Shown here one piece after another: positions 33,493 to 42,640 of a DNA stretch of 64,000 bases. The notes below the pieces were generated by a model. It was not told the origin of the DNA and ran no database searches. It saw only the letters and a list, made by a program, of their open reading frames with translations. The DNA is from Olsenella sp. An290. Lineage in GTDB: Bacteria; Actinomycetota; Coriobacteriia; Coriobacteriales; Atopobiaceae. The stretch lies in assembly GCF_002159535.1 (NCBI RefSeq), contig NZ_NFIU01000010.1, positions 1 through 64,000 on the forward strand, given 5' to 3'. Numbering within the stretch: the first letter of the stretch is position 1; each line of letters begins with the position of its first letter. The position numbers were made by a program, and so were the translations under genes.

Positions 33493-33593
33493 GGCGTGCA
33501 GAGGCGTGCAGGGGGGCGTTCAGGGGGGACAGGCACTTTTGCACGGCAGGTCCGTGCAAAAGTGCCTGTCCCCCCTGCACGCCTCTGCACGCC
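33493..33593. repeat. Long hairpin, GGGGACAG/TTTTGCAC family, between convergent genes
   Basis: Inner arms 33521-33546 and 33552-33577 are perfect 26-bp reverse complements with a five-base loop; outer arms (GGCGTGCAGAGGCGTGCAG near 33493 and its complement ending at 33593) also pair across a small one-sided bulge. It separates the convergent FtsX permease and amino-acid ATPase genes and could end transcription from both sides. Confidence 0.9.
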
Positions 33594-33594
33594 C

Positions 33595-34356
33595 CTACGC
33601 TTCGCGCTGGCGGAGGAACGCACGGGTGCGCTCCTCGCGCGGGTGCTCCATGACCTGCTCGGCCGGCCCCTCCTCCACGATGACGCCGCCGTCCATGAAG
33701 ACCACGCGGTCGGCGACCTCGCGCGCAAAGCCCATCTCGTGCGTGACGATGACCATGGTCATCCTCTCTGCCGCGAGGCCCTTGATGACGCGCAGGACCT
33801 CGGCCGTGAGCTCGGGGTCAAGGGCGCTCGTGGGCTCGTCAAAGTAGACGATCTTGGGGTGGAGCGCCAGCGCCCGCGCGATGCTCGCGCGCTGCTGCTG
33901 GCCGCCGGAGAGCTGGCAGGGGACCTTGTCCTCGCTCCCCGCGAGCCCCATCTTGGCGAGGAGCGCCCGGGCCTCGGCCTCCGCCTCGTCGCGCGGGCGG
34001 CCCTGCACCACCACCGGCGCGTCCATGACGTTTCTCAGGACCGAAAAGTGCGGGAAGAGGTTGTAGTTCTGGAACACCAGGCCAAAGCGCTGGCGGGCCT
34101 GCGCGAGCACGTTCTTCTCGCCATAGGACCCGCCCGAGGCCACGTTGAGCCCGCCGTAGGAGAGGCTGCCGTCGTCGAGCCGCTCGAGGAGCGTGAGGCA
34201 GCGCAGCAGCGTGGACTTGCCGCCGCCCGAGGGGCCGATCACGGCCACGACCTCGCCAGGCGCCACGGAGAGCGAGATGTCGCGCAGCACCGGGGTGTCG
34301 CCGAAGCTCTTCCGCGCGTGCTCGAGGGAGACGACGCTTTCGGTGCCGCTAGTCAT
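33595..34356 (-). CDS. Polar amino acid ABC transporter ATPase
   Basis: 253 residues, typical of GlnQ/HisP-like ATPases. Walker [11 protein letters not shown]-loop [10 protein letters not shown], signature LSGGQQQR, Walker [13 protein letters not shown] and switch VTHEMGFA are intact. It energises import with the permease (whose 3' end it overlaps by eight bases) and the binding lipoprotein further upstream. Start ATG 34356 is chosen because the upstream in-frame sequence belongs to the permease gene. Confidence 0.93.
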   Translation of the reverse strand: MTSGTESVVSLEHARKSFGDTPVLRDISLSVAPGEVVAVIGPSGGGKSTLLRCLTLLERLDDGSLSYGGLNVASGGSYGEKNVLAQARQRFGLVFQNYNLFPHFSVLRNVMDAPVVVQGRPRDEAEAEARALLAKMGLAGSEDKVPCQLSGGQQQRASIARALALHPKIVYFDEPTSALDPELTAEVLRVIKGLAAERMTMVIVTHEMGFAREVADRVVFMDGGVIVEEGPAEQVMEHPREERTRAFLRQREA

Positions 34357-35002
34357 GGTAGTAGCCCAGCTTTCTCTCGATGCGCCCGGCGACGAAGTCG
34401 ATGAGCAGGTTGAAGACCCAGTAGAACGCGGCCGCGATGGCAAAGGGCAGCATGGAGACCTGGCTCGCCACGAGCTGCTTGGCCACGGTGAACATCTCGA
34501 TGACGCCGATGGAGAAGGCGAGCGAGGTGTCCTTGACCAGCGTGATCACCTCGTTGGTCATGGAGGGCATGATGCGCTTGACCACCTGGGGCAGCACGAT
34601 GCGGCAGAAGGTCTGCGTGCGGGAGTACCCCAGCACCTCGGCCGCCTCGTGCTGGCCGCGCGGGATGGACTGGATGCCCGAGCGGTAGATCTCCGCGAAG
34701 TAGGCGGCGTAGTTGACGATGAACGCCACGATCGTGGCCTGCCACTTGCTGTCCGTGGTGAGGCCGATGCCAAAGACGTAGTACGGCACGAAGTAGATGG
34801 CAAACATCTGCAGCATGAGCGGGGTGCCGCGCATGAGGGAGATGTAGAGCCGGGCGAGAAGGGCGAGCGGCCTGAACGAGCTCATGCGCGCAAAGGCGAC
34901 GAGCATCCCCAGCGGAAGCGACCCCACGAGGGTGAGGAGGAAGATCTGAAGGCTCACGAGGAAGCCCTCGCCGAGCATCCCCGTCATGGTGAGCGTGTCC
35001 AC
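34349..35002 (-). CDS. Polar amino acid ABC transporter permease
   Basis: 217 residues with about five membrane segments. It shows the His/Glu/Gln-type permease signature ([13 protein letters not shown]-like [11 protein letters not shown], and the EAA loop [22 protein letters not shown]). GTG 35002 is preceded closely by AAAGGAG; ATG 34987 is an alternative but lies too far from that site. It forms the channel with the overlapping ATPase and receives substrate from the lipoprotein encoded 43 bases upstream. Confidence 0.9.
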   Translation of the reverse strand: MDTLTMTGMLGEGFLVSLQIFLLTLVGSLPLGMLVAFARMSSFRPLALLARLYISLMRGTPLMLQMFAIYFVPYYVFGIGLTTDSKWQATIVAFIVNYAAYFAEIYRSGIQSIPRGQHEAAEVLGYSRTQTFCRIVLPQVVKRIMPSMTNEVITLVKDTSLAFSIGVIEMFTVAKQLVASQVSMLPFAIAAAFYWVFNLLIDFVAGRIERKLGYYHD

Positions 35003-35045
35003 ACGGCTCCTTTCGGGTCCAAGAGCGCGCGGCCCCTTGGGGTCG

Positions 35046-35900
35046 CTACTCGAGGCACCAGTTCTCGTAGGAGATGCCCTGGTCCGCGTACTTCTCGCAG
35101 AGCTCCTGGACAAAGCCGTCCTCGTCCATGGCGCGCAGGGTCTCGGTGACCTTCTGGGCGGTGGCGTCGTCGCCCTTCTTGAAGCCCACGGCGTAGTGCT
35201 CCTCGGAGAGGGGCTCGTCGATCTGGACGTAGGCGTCGGGCTTGGCCGCGAGCTGGTACGCCGCGATGGAGAGGTCGCAGGCCACGGCGTCCACGGCGCC
35301 GGACTCGAGCTGCATGAAGGCGGTGTTGTAGTCGCCGATGGTCTCGAGGCTGCCGAAGGAGGCGGCAAGCTCCGCCTGCGCGGCGTCCTCTCCGGCGAGC
35401 ACGTTGTAGGCGGCGGAGTCGACCTGCGTGATCACGGCCTTGCCGGCGAGGTCGTCGAGGCCCTTGATGTCGGAGTCGGCTCGCACGACGACAACCTGGG
35501 CGTTGAGCATGTAGGGCTCGGAGAAGGTGTAGTCGCCCTCGCGGCCCTCCATGGTGAATCCGTTCCAGATGCAGTTGATGGCGCCGCTGTCGAGCAGGGT
35601 GTCCTTGGCGTCCCAGTCCACGGGCTCGAGCTGGACCTCCCAGTCGTTGCGCGCCGCGACCTCCTGGGCGAGCTCGAGGTCAAAGCCGGTGTACTCGCCG
35701 TCGTCACCCACATAGCCGTAGGGCGGGTAGGCGGAGTCAAAGCCCACGATGAGCGTGCCGGTCTCCGCGGCGCCGGTCCCGGCCTCAGCGGCGGGCTCGG
35801 TGGCGTCGCTCGCGGCGGGGGCGCCGCCGCAGCCGGCGAGCGTGGTGGCGGCAAGTGCCGCCGCGGTGAGGGAGGAGAGGATGAAAGACCTTCTGTCCAT
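35046..35900 (-). CDS. Amino acid ABC transporter substrate-binding lipoprotein
   Basis: 284 residues. A lipoprotein signal (DRRSFILSSLTAAALAATTLAGC) with lipobox LAGC anchors it to the outer face of the membrane; an Ala/Glu linker leads to a SBP_bac_3 domain (GFDSAYPPYGYVGDDGEYTGFDLELA ... INCIWNGFTMEGREGDYTFSEPY). The pattern is that of polar amino acid or cystine binders; specificity is not evident. ATG 35900 follows AAGGA. It is the first gene of the importer operon, and an inverted repeat (35970-36001) in its leader may control it. Confidence 0.92.
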   Translation of the reverse strand: MDRRSFILSSLTAAALAATTLAGCGGAPAASDATEPAAEAGTGAAETGTLIVGFDSAYPPYGYVGDDGEYTGFDLELAQEVAARNDWEVQLEPVDWDAKDTLLDSGAINCIWNGFTMEGREGDYTFSEPYMLNAQVVVVRADSDIKGLDDLAGKAVITQVDSAAYNVLAGEDAAQAELAASFGSLETIGDYNTAFMQLESGAVDAVACDLSIAAYQLAAKPDAYVQIDEPLSEEHYAVGFKKGDDATAQKVTETLRAMDEDGFVQELCEKYADQGISYENWCLE

Positions 35901-35969
35901 GGGAGTTCCTTCCACGAGGTTCTTCTTGGCCGGCGCGGAGGTGCCGCCCGGGCGCTGGTACTTTATTGC

Positions 35970-36001
35970 GCTAAAGCGTGGTGACGAATATACGCTTTAG
36001 C
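35970..36001. promoter_or_regulatory. Perfect inverted repeat in the importer promoter
   Basis: GCTAAAGCGT (35970-35979) and its reverse complement (35992-36001) surround a 12-bp centre that contains TATATT on the minus strand, a possible -10 box. This looks like the operator of an amino-acid-responsive repressor, or a leader hairpin. Confidence 0.6.
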
Positions 36002-36077
36002 ATGATGGGGCGCAAGGAGGGGGAGGGCCGGTTTTCCGGCTCGAAACAGAGGGGCGCGGCTGTGGTATCATCCACAC

Positions 36078-36200
36078 CCACGAGGGAGTAGTGGCACGCC
36101 GAGCGGGCGTGCGGCGCGTCAACATGCTGGCCCTGGGCCTGGCGCGCCTTAATCAACGAGACTCGCGGCACGGGGAGACCCGGTCGCGGGTCTTTTTTTT
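36078..36200 (+). ncRNA. yybP-ykoY-type manganese riboswitch with terminator
   Basis: After a possible -10 TATCAT (36066-36071) the leader contains GAGGGAGTAG near its start, a GC helix, GTCAACATGCTGG and AATCAACGAGACTCGCGG, features of the yybP-ykoY element, and closes with the terminator GACCCG-GTCG-CGGGTC followed by eight T (36177-36200). It sits 31 bases before the manganese exporter gene mntP, the classic target. Manganese binding would favour the antiterminated form and export. Confidence 0.82.
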
Positions 36201-36230
36201 GCGCAGGACCGGCGCGGGAGAGGGGACGCT

Positions 36231-36803
36231 ATGGGGATCGCGGAGCTGCTGCTCATTGCCGTGGGGCTGTCGATGGACGCGTTTGCCGTCTCGATCTGTC
36301 GGGGGCTCGGCATGCGCCGGCTCAACCTGCGCACGGCCGCGGTGCTCGCGCTTTTCCTGGGGGGCTTCCAGGGGCTCATGCCGCTTGCCGGCTGGGCGCT
36401 CGGCAGCCAGTTCATGGGGGTCATCGCGCCGGTCGACCATTGGGTGGCGTTTGCCCTGCTCGCGTTCATTGGCGGGAAGATGCTCTGGGAGGCGTTCCAC
36501 GAGGAGGAGGGCTGTTGCGACTGCGAGGACACGAGCCACGTTGACCTGCGGGAGTTTCTCGTGCTGGCGGTGGCCACCTCGATCGACGCGCTGGCGGCGG
36601 GCATCTCGTTCGCGGCGCTCTCCGTGGACATCGTCCCCACGGTGACGCTCATCGGCGTCATCACGTTCTGCCTCTCGCTGGCGGGCGTGGCCGTGGGGCA
36701 CTTCTTCGGCGCGCGCTACGAGAAGCCCGCGGGTGTCGTGGGCGGCGTCGTGCTGATCTTGATCGGCCTCAAGGTCCTTCTCGAGCACCTCGGCGTCCTG
36801 TAG
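36231..36803 (+). CDS. mntP: Manganese efflux pump MntP
   Basis: 190 residues, the family length, with six membrane segments in two related halves. Conserved acidic residues are seen in LSMDAFAVSI (first helix) and ATSIDALAAGISF (fourth helix), as in E. coli MntP. The loop between helices three and four has an EEEGCCDCED cluster that may bind metal. It exports Mn(II). GAGAGGGGA precedes the ATG. Control by the yybP-ykoY riboswitch upstream is strongly suggested. Confidence 0.95.
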   Translation: MGIAELLLIAVGLSMDAFAVSICRGLGMRRLNLRTAAVLALFLGGFQGLMPLAGWALGSQFMGVIAPVDHWVAFALLAFIGGKMLWEAFHEEEGCCDCEDTSHVDLREFLVLAVATSIDALAAGISFAALSVDIVPTVTLIGVITFCLSLAGVAVGHFFGARYEKPAGVVGGVVLILIGLKVLLEHLGVL

Positions 36804-36855
36804 GCCGGGGGGCGGTCCCCGATTCACATAACCGCGAGGATGGCTGGAGATGGGT

Positions 36856-37446
36856 CTACAGGCAGGCCTCGGCGATGCGGCGGCGCAGCTCGTCGATGCC
36901 CTGGCCGGTCTCCGAGGAGGTGGTCACGACCTGCTCGCGGTCGATGCCCAGCTGGCGCGCGATGGTCGCCGCCTGCTGGGCCTGCTTGGAGCGGCCGAGC
37001 TTGTCCGCCTTGGTGAGCGCCACCACAAAGGGGAGGCCGCTCTCGCGCAGGAATCCCACCATCTCGTGGTCCAGGCGCTGCGCGTCGTGGCGGATGTCGA
37101 CAAGGGCGATCACGAGGTTGAAGCTGCGCTCCTGGGCAAAGTAGCCGGAGATGAGGTTGGCCCAGCGCTGCTTCTCCTTCTGGGAGACGCGCGCGAACCC
37201 GTATCCCGGCAGGTCCACGAAGCGGATGCCGTCCACCTCGAAGAAGTTGATGTTGGCCGTCTTGCCGGGCGTGGCGGAGACCTTGACGAGCCCCTTGCGG
37301 TTGAAGAGCTTGTTGAGCAGGGACGACTTGCCCACGTTGGAGCGGCCGGCAACCGCGACCTCGGGCGTGGTCGACTCGGGAAGCTGCGCCACGGTGCCGT
37401 ACGACGCCTCGAAGCGAGCGGTCTGGTAGTTGATGCTGCCGGCCAT
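36856..37446 (-). CDS. engB: Ribosome biogenesis GTPase EngB/YsxC
   Basis: 196 residues. G1 GRSNVGKSS (34-42), G2 Thr in SATPGKT, G3 DLPGYGFA and G4 TKADKL are all present, with the YGFARV sequence diagnostic of EngB. It is needed for assembly of the 50S subunit. ATG 37446 follows AAAGGA. It is convergent with mntP. Confidence 0.96.
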   Translation of the reverse strand: MAGSINYQTARFEASYGTVAQLPESTTPEVAVAGRSNVGKSSLLNKLFNRKGLVKVSATPGKTANINFFEVDGIRFVDLPGYGFARVSQKEKQRWANLISGYFAQERSFNLVIALVDIRHDAQRLDHEMVGFLRESGLPFVVALTKADKLGRSKQAQQAATIARQLGIDREQVVTTSSETGQGIDELRRRIAEACL

Positions 37447-37688
37447 GGGGGTCCTTTCTCGTCTGTTCCGCCCTCACATTGTACCGGCTGCGCGGCGGGG
37501 GCGGCGCGGCGCGGGCGGCGCGGGGCGGGGCGCCGGGCGCTACCATACAAAGTTGCCCGCAAAAAGCCGGTTTTTTCAGTTTCGAGCCCAAATATGTATG
37601 CTATTCCGCCGCGGATCGTCCTTCTCGCCCGTCGGGCACCGCGCCGGTGCGGCGGCAGGCTCCGGCGAGTTCCGCGACGGCTTCCCGC

Positions 37689-38885
37689 TCACCTCTGCCG
37701 CGACGCGAGGGCGCGGGAGCTCAGGACGGCCTGGGCGAGAAGGACCACCGCGGCGCACGCCCACAGCAGCGCGTAGCCGCCGGCCCCGATGGCGAGCTGC
37801 CCGAGGGTGGAGCCCACGCCGCCGCCCGCAAAGACGCCCAGCCCCACAAGTCCCGTGCAGAGGCCGGTTCGCGCGGGGTCCGCGTCCATGGAGAGCGAGA
37901 CGAGGGTGGGCTGCACGAGGATGTAGCCGAGCCCGAGGCACGCCGCCGCCACGAGCGCGGGGACCCAGGACCCGGTGAGCGTGGAGACCCCGAGCGCCGC
38001 GATGGCAAGAAGCCCGGAGGCCTCGCCCACCTGGATCACGCGCGCAAGCCCGTGTGCGGCCCCGATGCGCCCGGAGATCGTCCCGCCCGCAAGGCAGGCC
38101 AGGCCGTAGAACATCATGAGCAGCCCGGCGGGCGTGGGCGCGAGCCCGCAGCGCTCGGAGAGGAACGTGCCCATGAACCCGTAGACGCCCAGAAAGACGA
38201 TGCCCGTCGAGCAGGCCGTGAGAAAGACCGCGCGTCCGCGCCCAAAGAAGGTGCGCAGGGCCTGGGAGAGGAAGGCGCCCGCCGCGCCGAGCGGGGAGAG
38301 GCGCGCCTCGTCCGCGGCCGGGAGCTGCTCGACGACCCCGCGCAGGCGCAGCAGCCCGAGCCAGGCGAGAAGACCGAGCGCGCCGAAGGAGACAAACGCC
38401 ATGCGCCACCCCACGAGGTCCGTGATGATGCCGCCGAGGCCCGCGGAGAGGCCCTGGCCCGTGAAGGTGATGCCCATGAGCAGGCTCACGGCGCCCGCGC
38501 GGCCCTCGGGTCCCATGACGTCGCCCACGAGGGCCTGCGAGACCGAGATGATCCCCGCGGCAAAGCAGCCGGTGAGGATGCGCGCGGCCACAAGCAGCTC
38601 GAGCGTGGGCGCGAGCGCGCAGACGACGGTGCTGACGGCAAGGCCGAGCACGATGACGCGCAGCAGCCTCTGTCGGCCCACGCGGTCGCCGAGCGCGCCG
38701 CAGACCGGCTGCAGCATGCCATAGGGGACGAGGTAGGCCGTCAGCACCACGGCGGCGACGGACGGCGCCACGGCGAGCGTCTGCGCGATCGCGGGGAGCG
38801 CCGGCGAGACGAACCAGTTGTCGGCGGCCGACACGAGACCGCAGAACCCCAGCGTGACGACGACCTTTCGCTGCTCTCTGTTCAT
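37689..38885 (-). CDS. MFS transporter, DHA1-like exporter
   Basis: 398 residues with about 12 hydrophobic segments. Motif A is GALGDRVGRQRLL after helix two; AARILTGCFAAGII is the motif-C-like region. This is the layout of 12-helix DHA1 drug or metabolite exporters. ATG 38885 follows AGGAAAGG. Substrate unknown; no adjacent regulator. Confidence 0.88.
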   Translation of the reverse strand: MNREQRKVVVTLGFCGLVSAADNWFVSPALPAIAQTLAVAPSVAAVVLTAYLVPYGMLQPVCGALGDRVGRQRLLRVIVLGLAVSTVVCALAPTLELLVAARILTGCFAAGIISVSQALVGDVMGPEGRAGAVSLLMGITFTGQGLSAGLGGIITDLVGWRMAFVSFGALGLLAWLGLLRLRGVVEQLPAADEARLSPLGAAGAFLSQALRTFFGRGRAVFLTACSTGIVFLGVYGFMGTFLSERCGLAPTPAGLLMMFYGLACLAGGTISGRIGAAHGLARVIQVGEASGLLAIAALGVSTLTGSWVPALVAAACLGLGYILVQPTLVSLSMDADPARTGLCTGLVGLGVFAGGGVGSTLGQLAIGAGGYALLWACAAVVLLAQAVLSSRALASRQR

Positions 38886-39006
38886 GTGCGTGCCTTTCCT
38901 GCGGGGCCGAGCCCGGCAAGCGTGACGGGGTTGACGGGCGGACGGGGTAAGCTGCCATGGGGCTTTGGCTTCATGACAGTTTACCCCGCCATCTTTATGG
39001 GGCCTG

Positions 39007-40248
39007 TCAGGTCCTGAGGAGGGCGTCGACGAGCTCGTTGTCCTCCGGGTCCGGCGAGCCCAGCGGCAGGCCGCACGCCTCGAAGAAGTGGCTGCCGGCA
39101 AACTGGCGCGCCCGGAACGTGTCGTGCGCGCCGTCGTCGAGGTAGCGCACGCGGGAGAGGCAGTCGGTCGTGGCGCAGTAGAGCACGCCGTGCCGCTCGG
39201 CGTAGGAGAGGTAGACCGGGTCGTCCGACCACAGGGTAACGCCCGCCATGTTCTCCAGCTCGTAGGCCACGGCGTACTCGCGCCACCCAATGCCCCGGGC
39301 GCGCGCGTAGCGGTCGAGCAGCGACGCCATCCGCGTCACGCGGCCGAGGGTCGCGGGCGCGTCGATGAGCTGGGCGTCCGCGGCGGGCGGGAAGAGGGCG
39401 CGCGCGGCCAGGACGTCGATGGCGCGGGCCCGCTCGTCCCCGCCGAGCAGGACCGCGGGCACCGAGAGCTTCATCGACTCGTCAGGGAAGAGCTCGATCG
39501 CGGAGTGCGGGACCACCGTCTCGTCGCGTGCCGGGATGCGAAAGACGAGGCTGTCGTGCGCATGCTGGACGCGGCACTCGAGTCCCTGCTGGGTGAAGGC
39601 GGCGCCCATGGCGCGCGCGTGCTCGCCGTCGCGCTCGCGCGAGAAGGACTCTCCGGTCGTGCGCCCCATGCGGAAGAGGTAGAGGTTGAAGAGCGGCAGG
39701 TCCTCGCCGCCCATGGGGTAGTGGACGGTCCGCTTGCAGAACATCCGCACCTCGAGGCGGCGGCGCGTGGCCTTGTCGTAGAGGTCGACGAGCGCGGTGC
39801 CGGCGGCGGGCCCGGACGTGGAGCCCTCGCGGATCTCCACGATGCCGTCCGCCACGTAGGGCGGAAAGTCCCCCTCGAAGACCTGCACGAGGATGACGCC
39901 CTGTCCGGGCGCGGCGGGGTCCGGCACGAAGCGCGCGTCAAAGCGCGGGGCGGGGGAGACGTGGCGCCGGCAGAGCTCGCCGATCGTCTGGCTGACGTCG
40001 GCCTTGGGGCGCGGGACCGGGCAGACGTCCTTCTCGGCGTCGGACACGCCAATGACGAGCCAGCCGCCGCGCGAGTTGGCAAACGAGGCCACGATCTTGG
40101 GGACCTTGCGGCGCACGCTCGGCGAGAAGGACTGCTTGAACTCCAGGGCGAAGCCCTCCTCGTAGTCCGCGAGCTGCACGAGGTCGGCGTACTCCACGTC
40201 CGCGAGCGCCTTGGGCGCGCCCTGCCTATCGCGAAACGGGCTGAACAT
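39007..40248 (-). CDS. AlbA_2 (Schlafen-like) domain protein
   Basis: 413 residues. The N-terminal 130 residues have the AlbA_2 nucleic-acid/ATP-binding pattern (EEGFALEFKQSF ... IVASFANSRGGWLVIGVSD). The remaining part has no family I recognise and ends in a mixed alpha/beta region. AlbA_2 proteins occur as putative transcription regulators and in phage-defence contexts; which applies here is unknown. GGAGG precedes ATG 40248. It is downstream of HelD on the same strand but separated by a long perfect hairpin. Confidence 0.8.
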   Translation of the reverse strand: MFSPFRDRQGAPKALADVEYADLVQLADYEEGFALEFKQSFSPSVRRKVPKIVASFANSRGGWLVIGVSDAEKDVCPVPRPKADVSQTIGELCRRHVSPAPRFDARFVPDPAAPGQGVILVQVFEGDFPPYVADGIVEIREGSTSGPAAGTALVDLYDKATRRRLEVRMFCKRTVHYPMGGEDLPLFNLYLFRMGRTTGESFSRERDGEHARAMGAAFTQQGLECRVQHAHDSLVFRIPARDETVVPHSAIELFPDESMKLSVPAVLLGGDERARAIDVLAARALFPPAADAQLIDAPATLGRVTRMASLLDRYARARGIGWREYAVAYELENMAGVTLWSDDPVYLSYAERHGVLYCATTDCLSRVRYLDDGAHDTFRARQFAGSHFFEACGLPLGSPDPEDNELVDALLRT

Positions 40249-40323
40249 GGGGCCTCCAAGCGATGGCGGCGATCTGCCGATGAAGCCGGTCACCAGCAGC
40301 GTAGCACGTTCGAGCCGTGCAGC

Positions 40324-40408
40324 GGGGGCAGCCGTGCAATGGGGACAGTCACTTTTGCACGCTACATCGTAGCGTGCAAAAGTGACTGTCCCCATTGCAC
40401 GGCTGCCC
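40324..40408. repeat. Perfect 41-bp inverted repeat, GGGGACAG/TTTTGCAC family
   Basis: Arms 40324-40364 and 40368-40408 are exact reverse complements with a three-base loop. The arm contains GGGGACAGTCACTTTTGCAC. It lies between the HelD stop and the AlbA_2 gene. It is the longest perfect hairpin in the window. Confidence 0.93.
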
Positions 40409-40413
40409 CACGG

Positions 40414-42531
40414 CTAGTTCAGCATCGGCGTGAGCGGCCCCTGGGCGAGCACGGTCACGCGGTGCATCGCGCGCGAGAGCGCGGTGTAGAGGCGCCGGCG
40501 CGCGAGCGGGGTGTCCGGGTAGACCTCGGCCTGCGCGTCGGGGATGATGACGTGGTCAAACTCGAGCCCCTTTGCCACGCGCAGGGAGAGCAGCACCACG
40601 CCCTCGCGCGGAAGCGCCGAGCTTTTGCCGAGCACCGTCACGCTGTCGCCGAGCTGCTTGGCAAGCCAGCTCACGCGCGCGTCGCTCTCCGCGACGACGG
40701 CCGTGAGGCCCTCGCCCGGGTCCGCCACGGCCTCGCGAAGGGCCGCGAGGTACGCGTCCTTCTCGTCAAACGCGCGGATCGTGGGCTCGATGCCGGCCCG
40801 CTGCACGGAGGTGAGGCGCAGTCGCTCGTCGCGCTCGAGCAGGCCGCAGAAGAGGGCCGTGATCTCCGGCGAGGAGCGGTAGCTCGTGAGCAGGCGGCAC
40901 TCGTCCACGCTGCCGTGGCTCGCGCGGAAGATCTCGGCGATGCGGCCAAAGGAGGCCGTCCCCTCGAAGATGGCCTGGTGCTCGTCGCCCAGAAGCAGGA
41001 AGTGCGCGCGCGAGAAGAACCTCGCGAGCACCATGAGCTGCGCCTCGCTGTAGTCCTGCACCTCGTCGACCATGACGAAGCGGGCGCTCTTCTCGCCCGT
41101 GCCCGTGAAGAGCAGCCTGAGGTAGAGCCACTCCGTCGCCGAGAGGGCGTCCTGGCCGAGCAGCCGCATGCCGATGCGGTCGAAGCGCAGCCAGGCCAGC
41201 TGCTCGATGAGGTCGTGCGCGCCCGCGTAGCGCGCCTCGACGAGGCGCCGCGCGTACTCGGCGACCTCGTCCTCGCCCTCGGGGGAGATGGTCTCCCCGA
41301 AGATCTCGACCTGGCGCTCCACGTCCATGCCGAGCAGCTCCTCCTGAAGCTCGTCGCTGCGGGAGAGCTGGCCAAAGCGCCGCTCGAGGCGGTCGTGCAG
41401 CTCGTCTTTCACGAGGGCGGTGAAGCGCGGGCCGATGGGGAACTGCGCGAACTTCTGCACGGCCCCCTGGACCTGGCCGAGCTTGAGCAGGACGTCGTCG
41501 CCAAGGCGAATCTCGCGCAGGTCGTCCGGCTCGAGCTCCGTCTGCGCCACGGCCTCGCCCAGGCGGACGAGCGACGAGGGCGGCGTGGAGAGGCCCAGGT
41601 CGCGCCCGCCGGCGCCCTGCGCCTCGACGAACGCGCGCCAGGTGAAGGTCTTGGGGTTGGCCTCGCCCATGGAGGGCAGGACCGTGTCGATGTAGTGCTC
41701 GAAGACGTCGTTGGGCGTGAAGAGCCAGACCTGGTCGGGGGAGAGCGTCTTGCGCTCGCGGTAGAGCAGGTAGGCGATGCGCTGGAGCAGGACCGAGGTC
41801 TTCCCCGAGCCCGCGATGCCGTTGACAAGAAGGACGGGCACGTCCTCGTGGCGCACCACCTCGTTCTGCTCGCGCTGGATGGTGGCCGTGATGGCCTGGA
41901 GCTTCTCGGTGTGGTGGCGCTTGAGGGCGCCGAGCAAAAGCGAGTCCTCGATCGCGACCGTGGTGTCGAAGTACATGTTCAGCCGGTCGCGCACGATGTC
42001 GAACTGGCGGCGCAGCGTGAGGTTCACGGTGCGGGTCCTGCCGTCGACGTCGTAGGACGTGGGGCCCATCTGCTGGTTGTAGTAGGTCTCGGCGACGGGG
42101 GAGCGCCAGTCCACCACGAGCGGGCGGCTGCGCTCGTCGGTCATGCCCGCGGCGCCTATGTAGACGTCGCGTGGGGGGCGCCCCGGGCGCATCTCGAGCG
42201 TGACCTTGGCAAAGTAGGGCTGCCGCAGGAGCAGCAGGAGCCGGCGGAGCTTGTCCACGTTGAAGTCGTGGTACTGGTTGTAGGCGTCGATGACGGAGTT
42301 GAGCGTCTCGATGGCGGCGAGCGTCTCGATGGTCTCGTCCGCGCCGCCAAAGTCCAGGCGCACCTCCTCGCTCATGGCGATGAGGTCCTGTCTGGCGCCG
42401 GCGTGGTTGCTCTCCAGGTCCTCCGCGATGGCGTCGCGCATCTCGAGGAGCTTGGCGTAGAGCTCGGAGAGGTGGGCCTGCTCCTGCTGGAAGATGGGGT
42501 CGTCGTGCTGGGCGTTCGTCTGCTCCGGCAT
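40414..42531 (-). CDS. helD: HelD-like UvrD/Rep-type helicase
   Basis: 705 residues. A coiled N-terminal arm (about 1-90, EQAHLSELYAKLLEM...) precedes a 1A domain with Walker A NGIAGSGKT (about 238-245), an insertion, then motif II MVDEVQDYSEAQ and the C-terminal ATPase half. The DWRSPVAETYY and GGSGKT-region signatures are those of HelD, the factor that removes stalled RNA polymerase from DNA in Gram-positive bacteria. Some HelD proteins confer rifampicin tolerance. ATG 42531 starts MPEQTNAQ. Confidence 0.9.
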   Translation of the reverse strand: MPEQTNAQHDDPIFQQEQAHLSELYAKLLEMRDAIAEDLESNHAGARQDLIAMSEEVRLDFGGADETIETLAAIETLNSVIDAYNQYHDFNVDKLRRLLLLLRQPYFAKVTLEMRPGRPPRDVYIGAAGMTDERSRPLVVDWRSPVAETYYNQQMGPTSYDVDGRTRTVNLTLRRQFDIVRDRLNMYFDTTVAIEDSLLLGALKRHHTEKLQAITATIQREQNEVVRHEDVPVLLVNGIAGSGKTSVLLQRIAYLLYRERKTLSPDQVWLFTPNDVFEHYIDTVLPSMGEANPKTFTWRAFVEAQGAGGRDLGLSTPPSSLVRLGEAVAQTELEPDDLREIRLGDDVLLKLGQVQGAVQKFAQFPIGPRFTALVKDELHDRLERRFGQLSRSDELQEELLGMDVERQVEIFGETISPEGEDEVAEYARRLVEARYAGAHDLIEQLAWLRFDRIGMRLLGQDALSATEWLYLRLLFTGTGEKSARFVMVDEVQDYSEAQLMVLARFFSRAHFLLLGDEHQAIFEGTASFGRIAEIFRASHGSVDECRLLTSYRSSPEITALFCGLLERDERLRLTSVQRAGIEPTIRAFDEKDAYLAALREAVADPGEGLTAVVAESDARVSWLAKQLGDSVTVLGKSSALPREGVVLLSLRVAKGLEFDHVIIPDAQAEVYPDTPLARRRLYTALSRAMHRVTVLAQGPLTPMLN

Positions 42532-42640
42532 CGGTCTCCTCCCGCCGTTCGCGCAAGGTTACGAGCTATCCATACTACGCCATCACGGGGCCGGCGGGGC
42601 CGAAAAAGGGCCCGCCCCTGGGGGCCTGGGCCCTGGCCCG

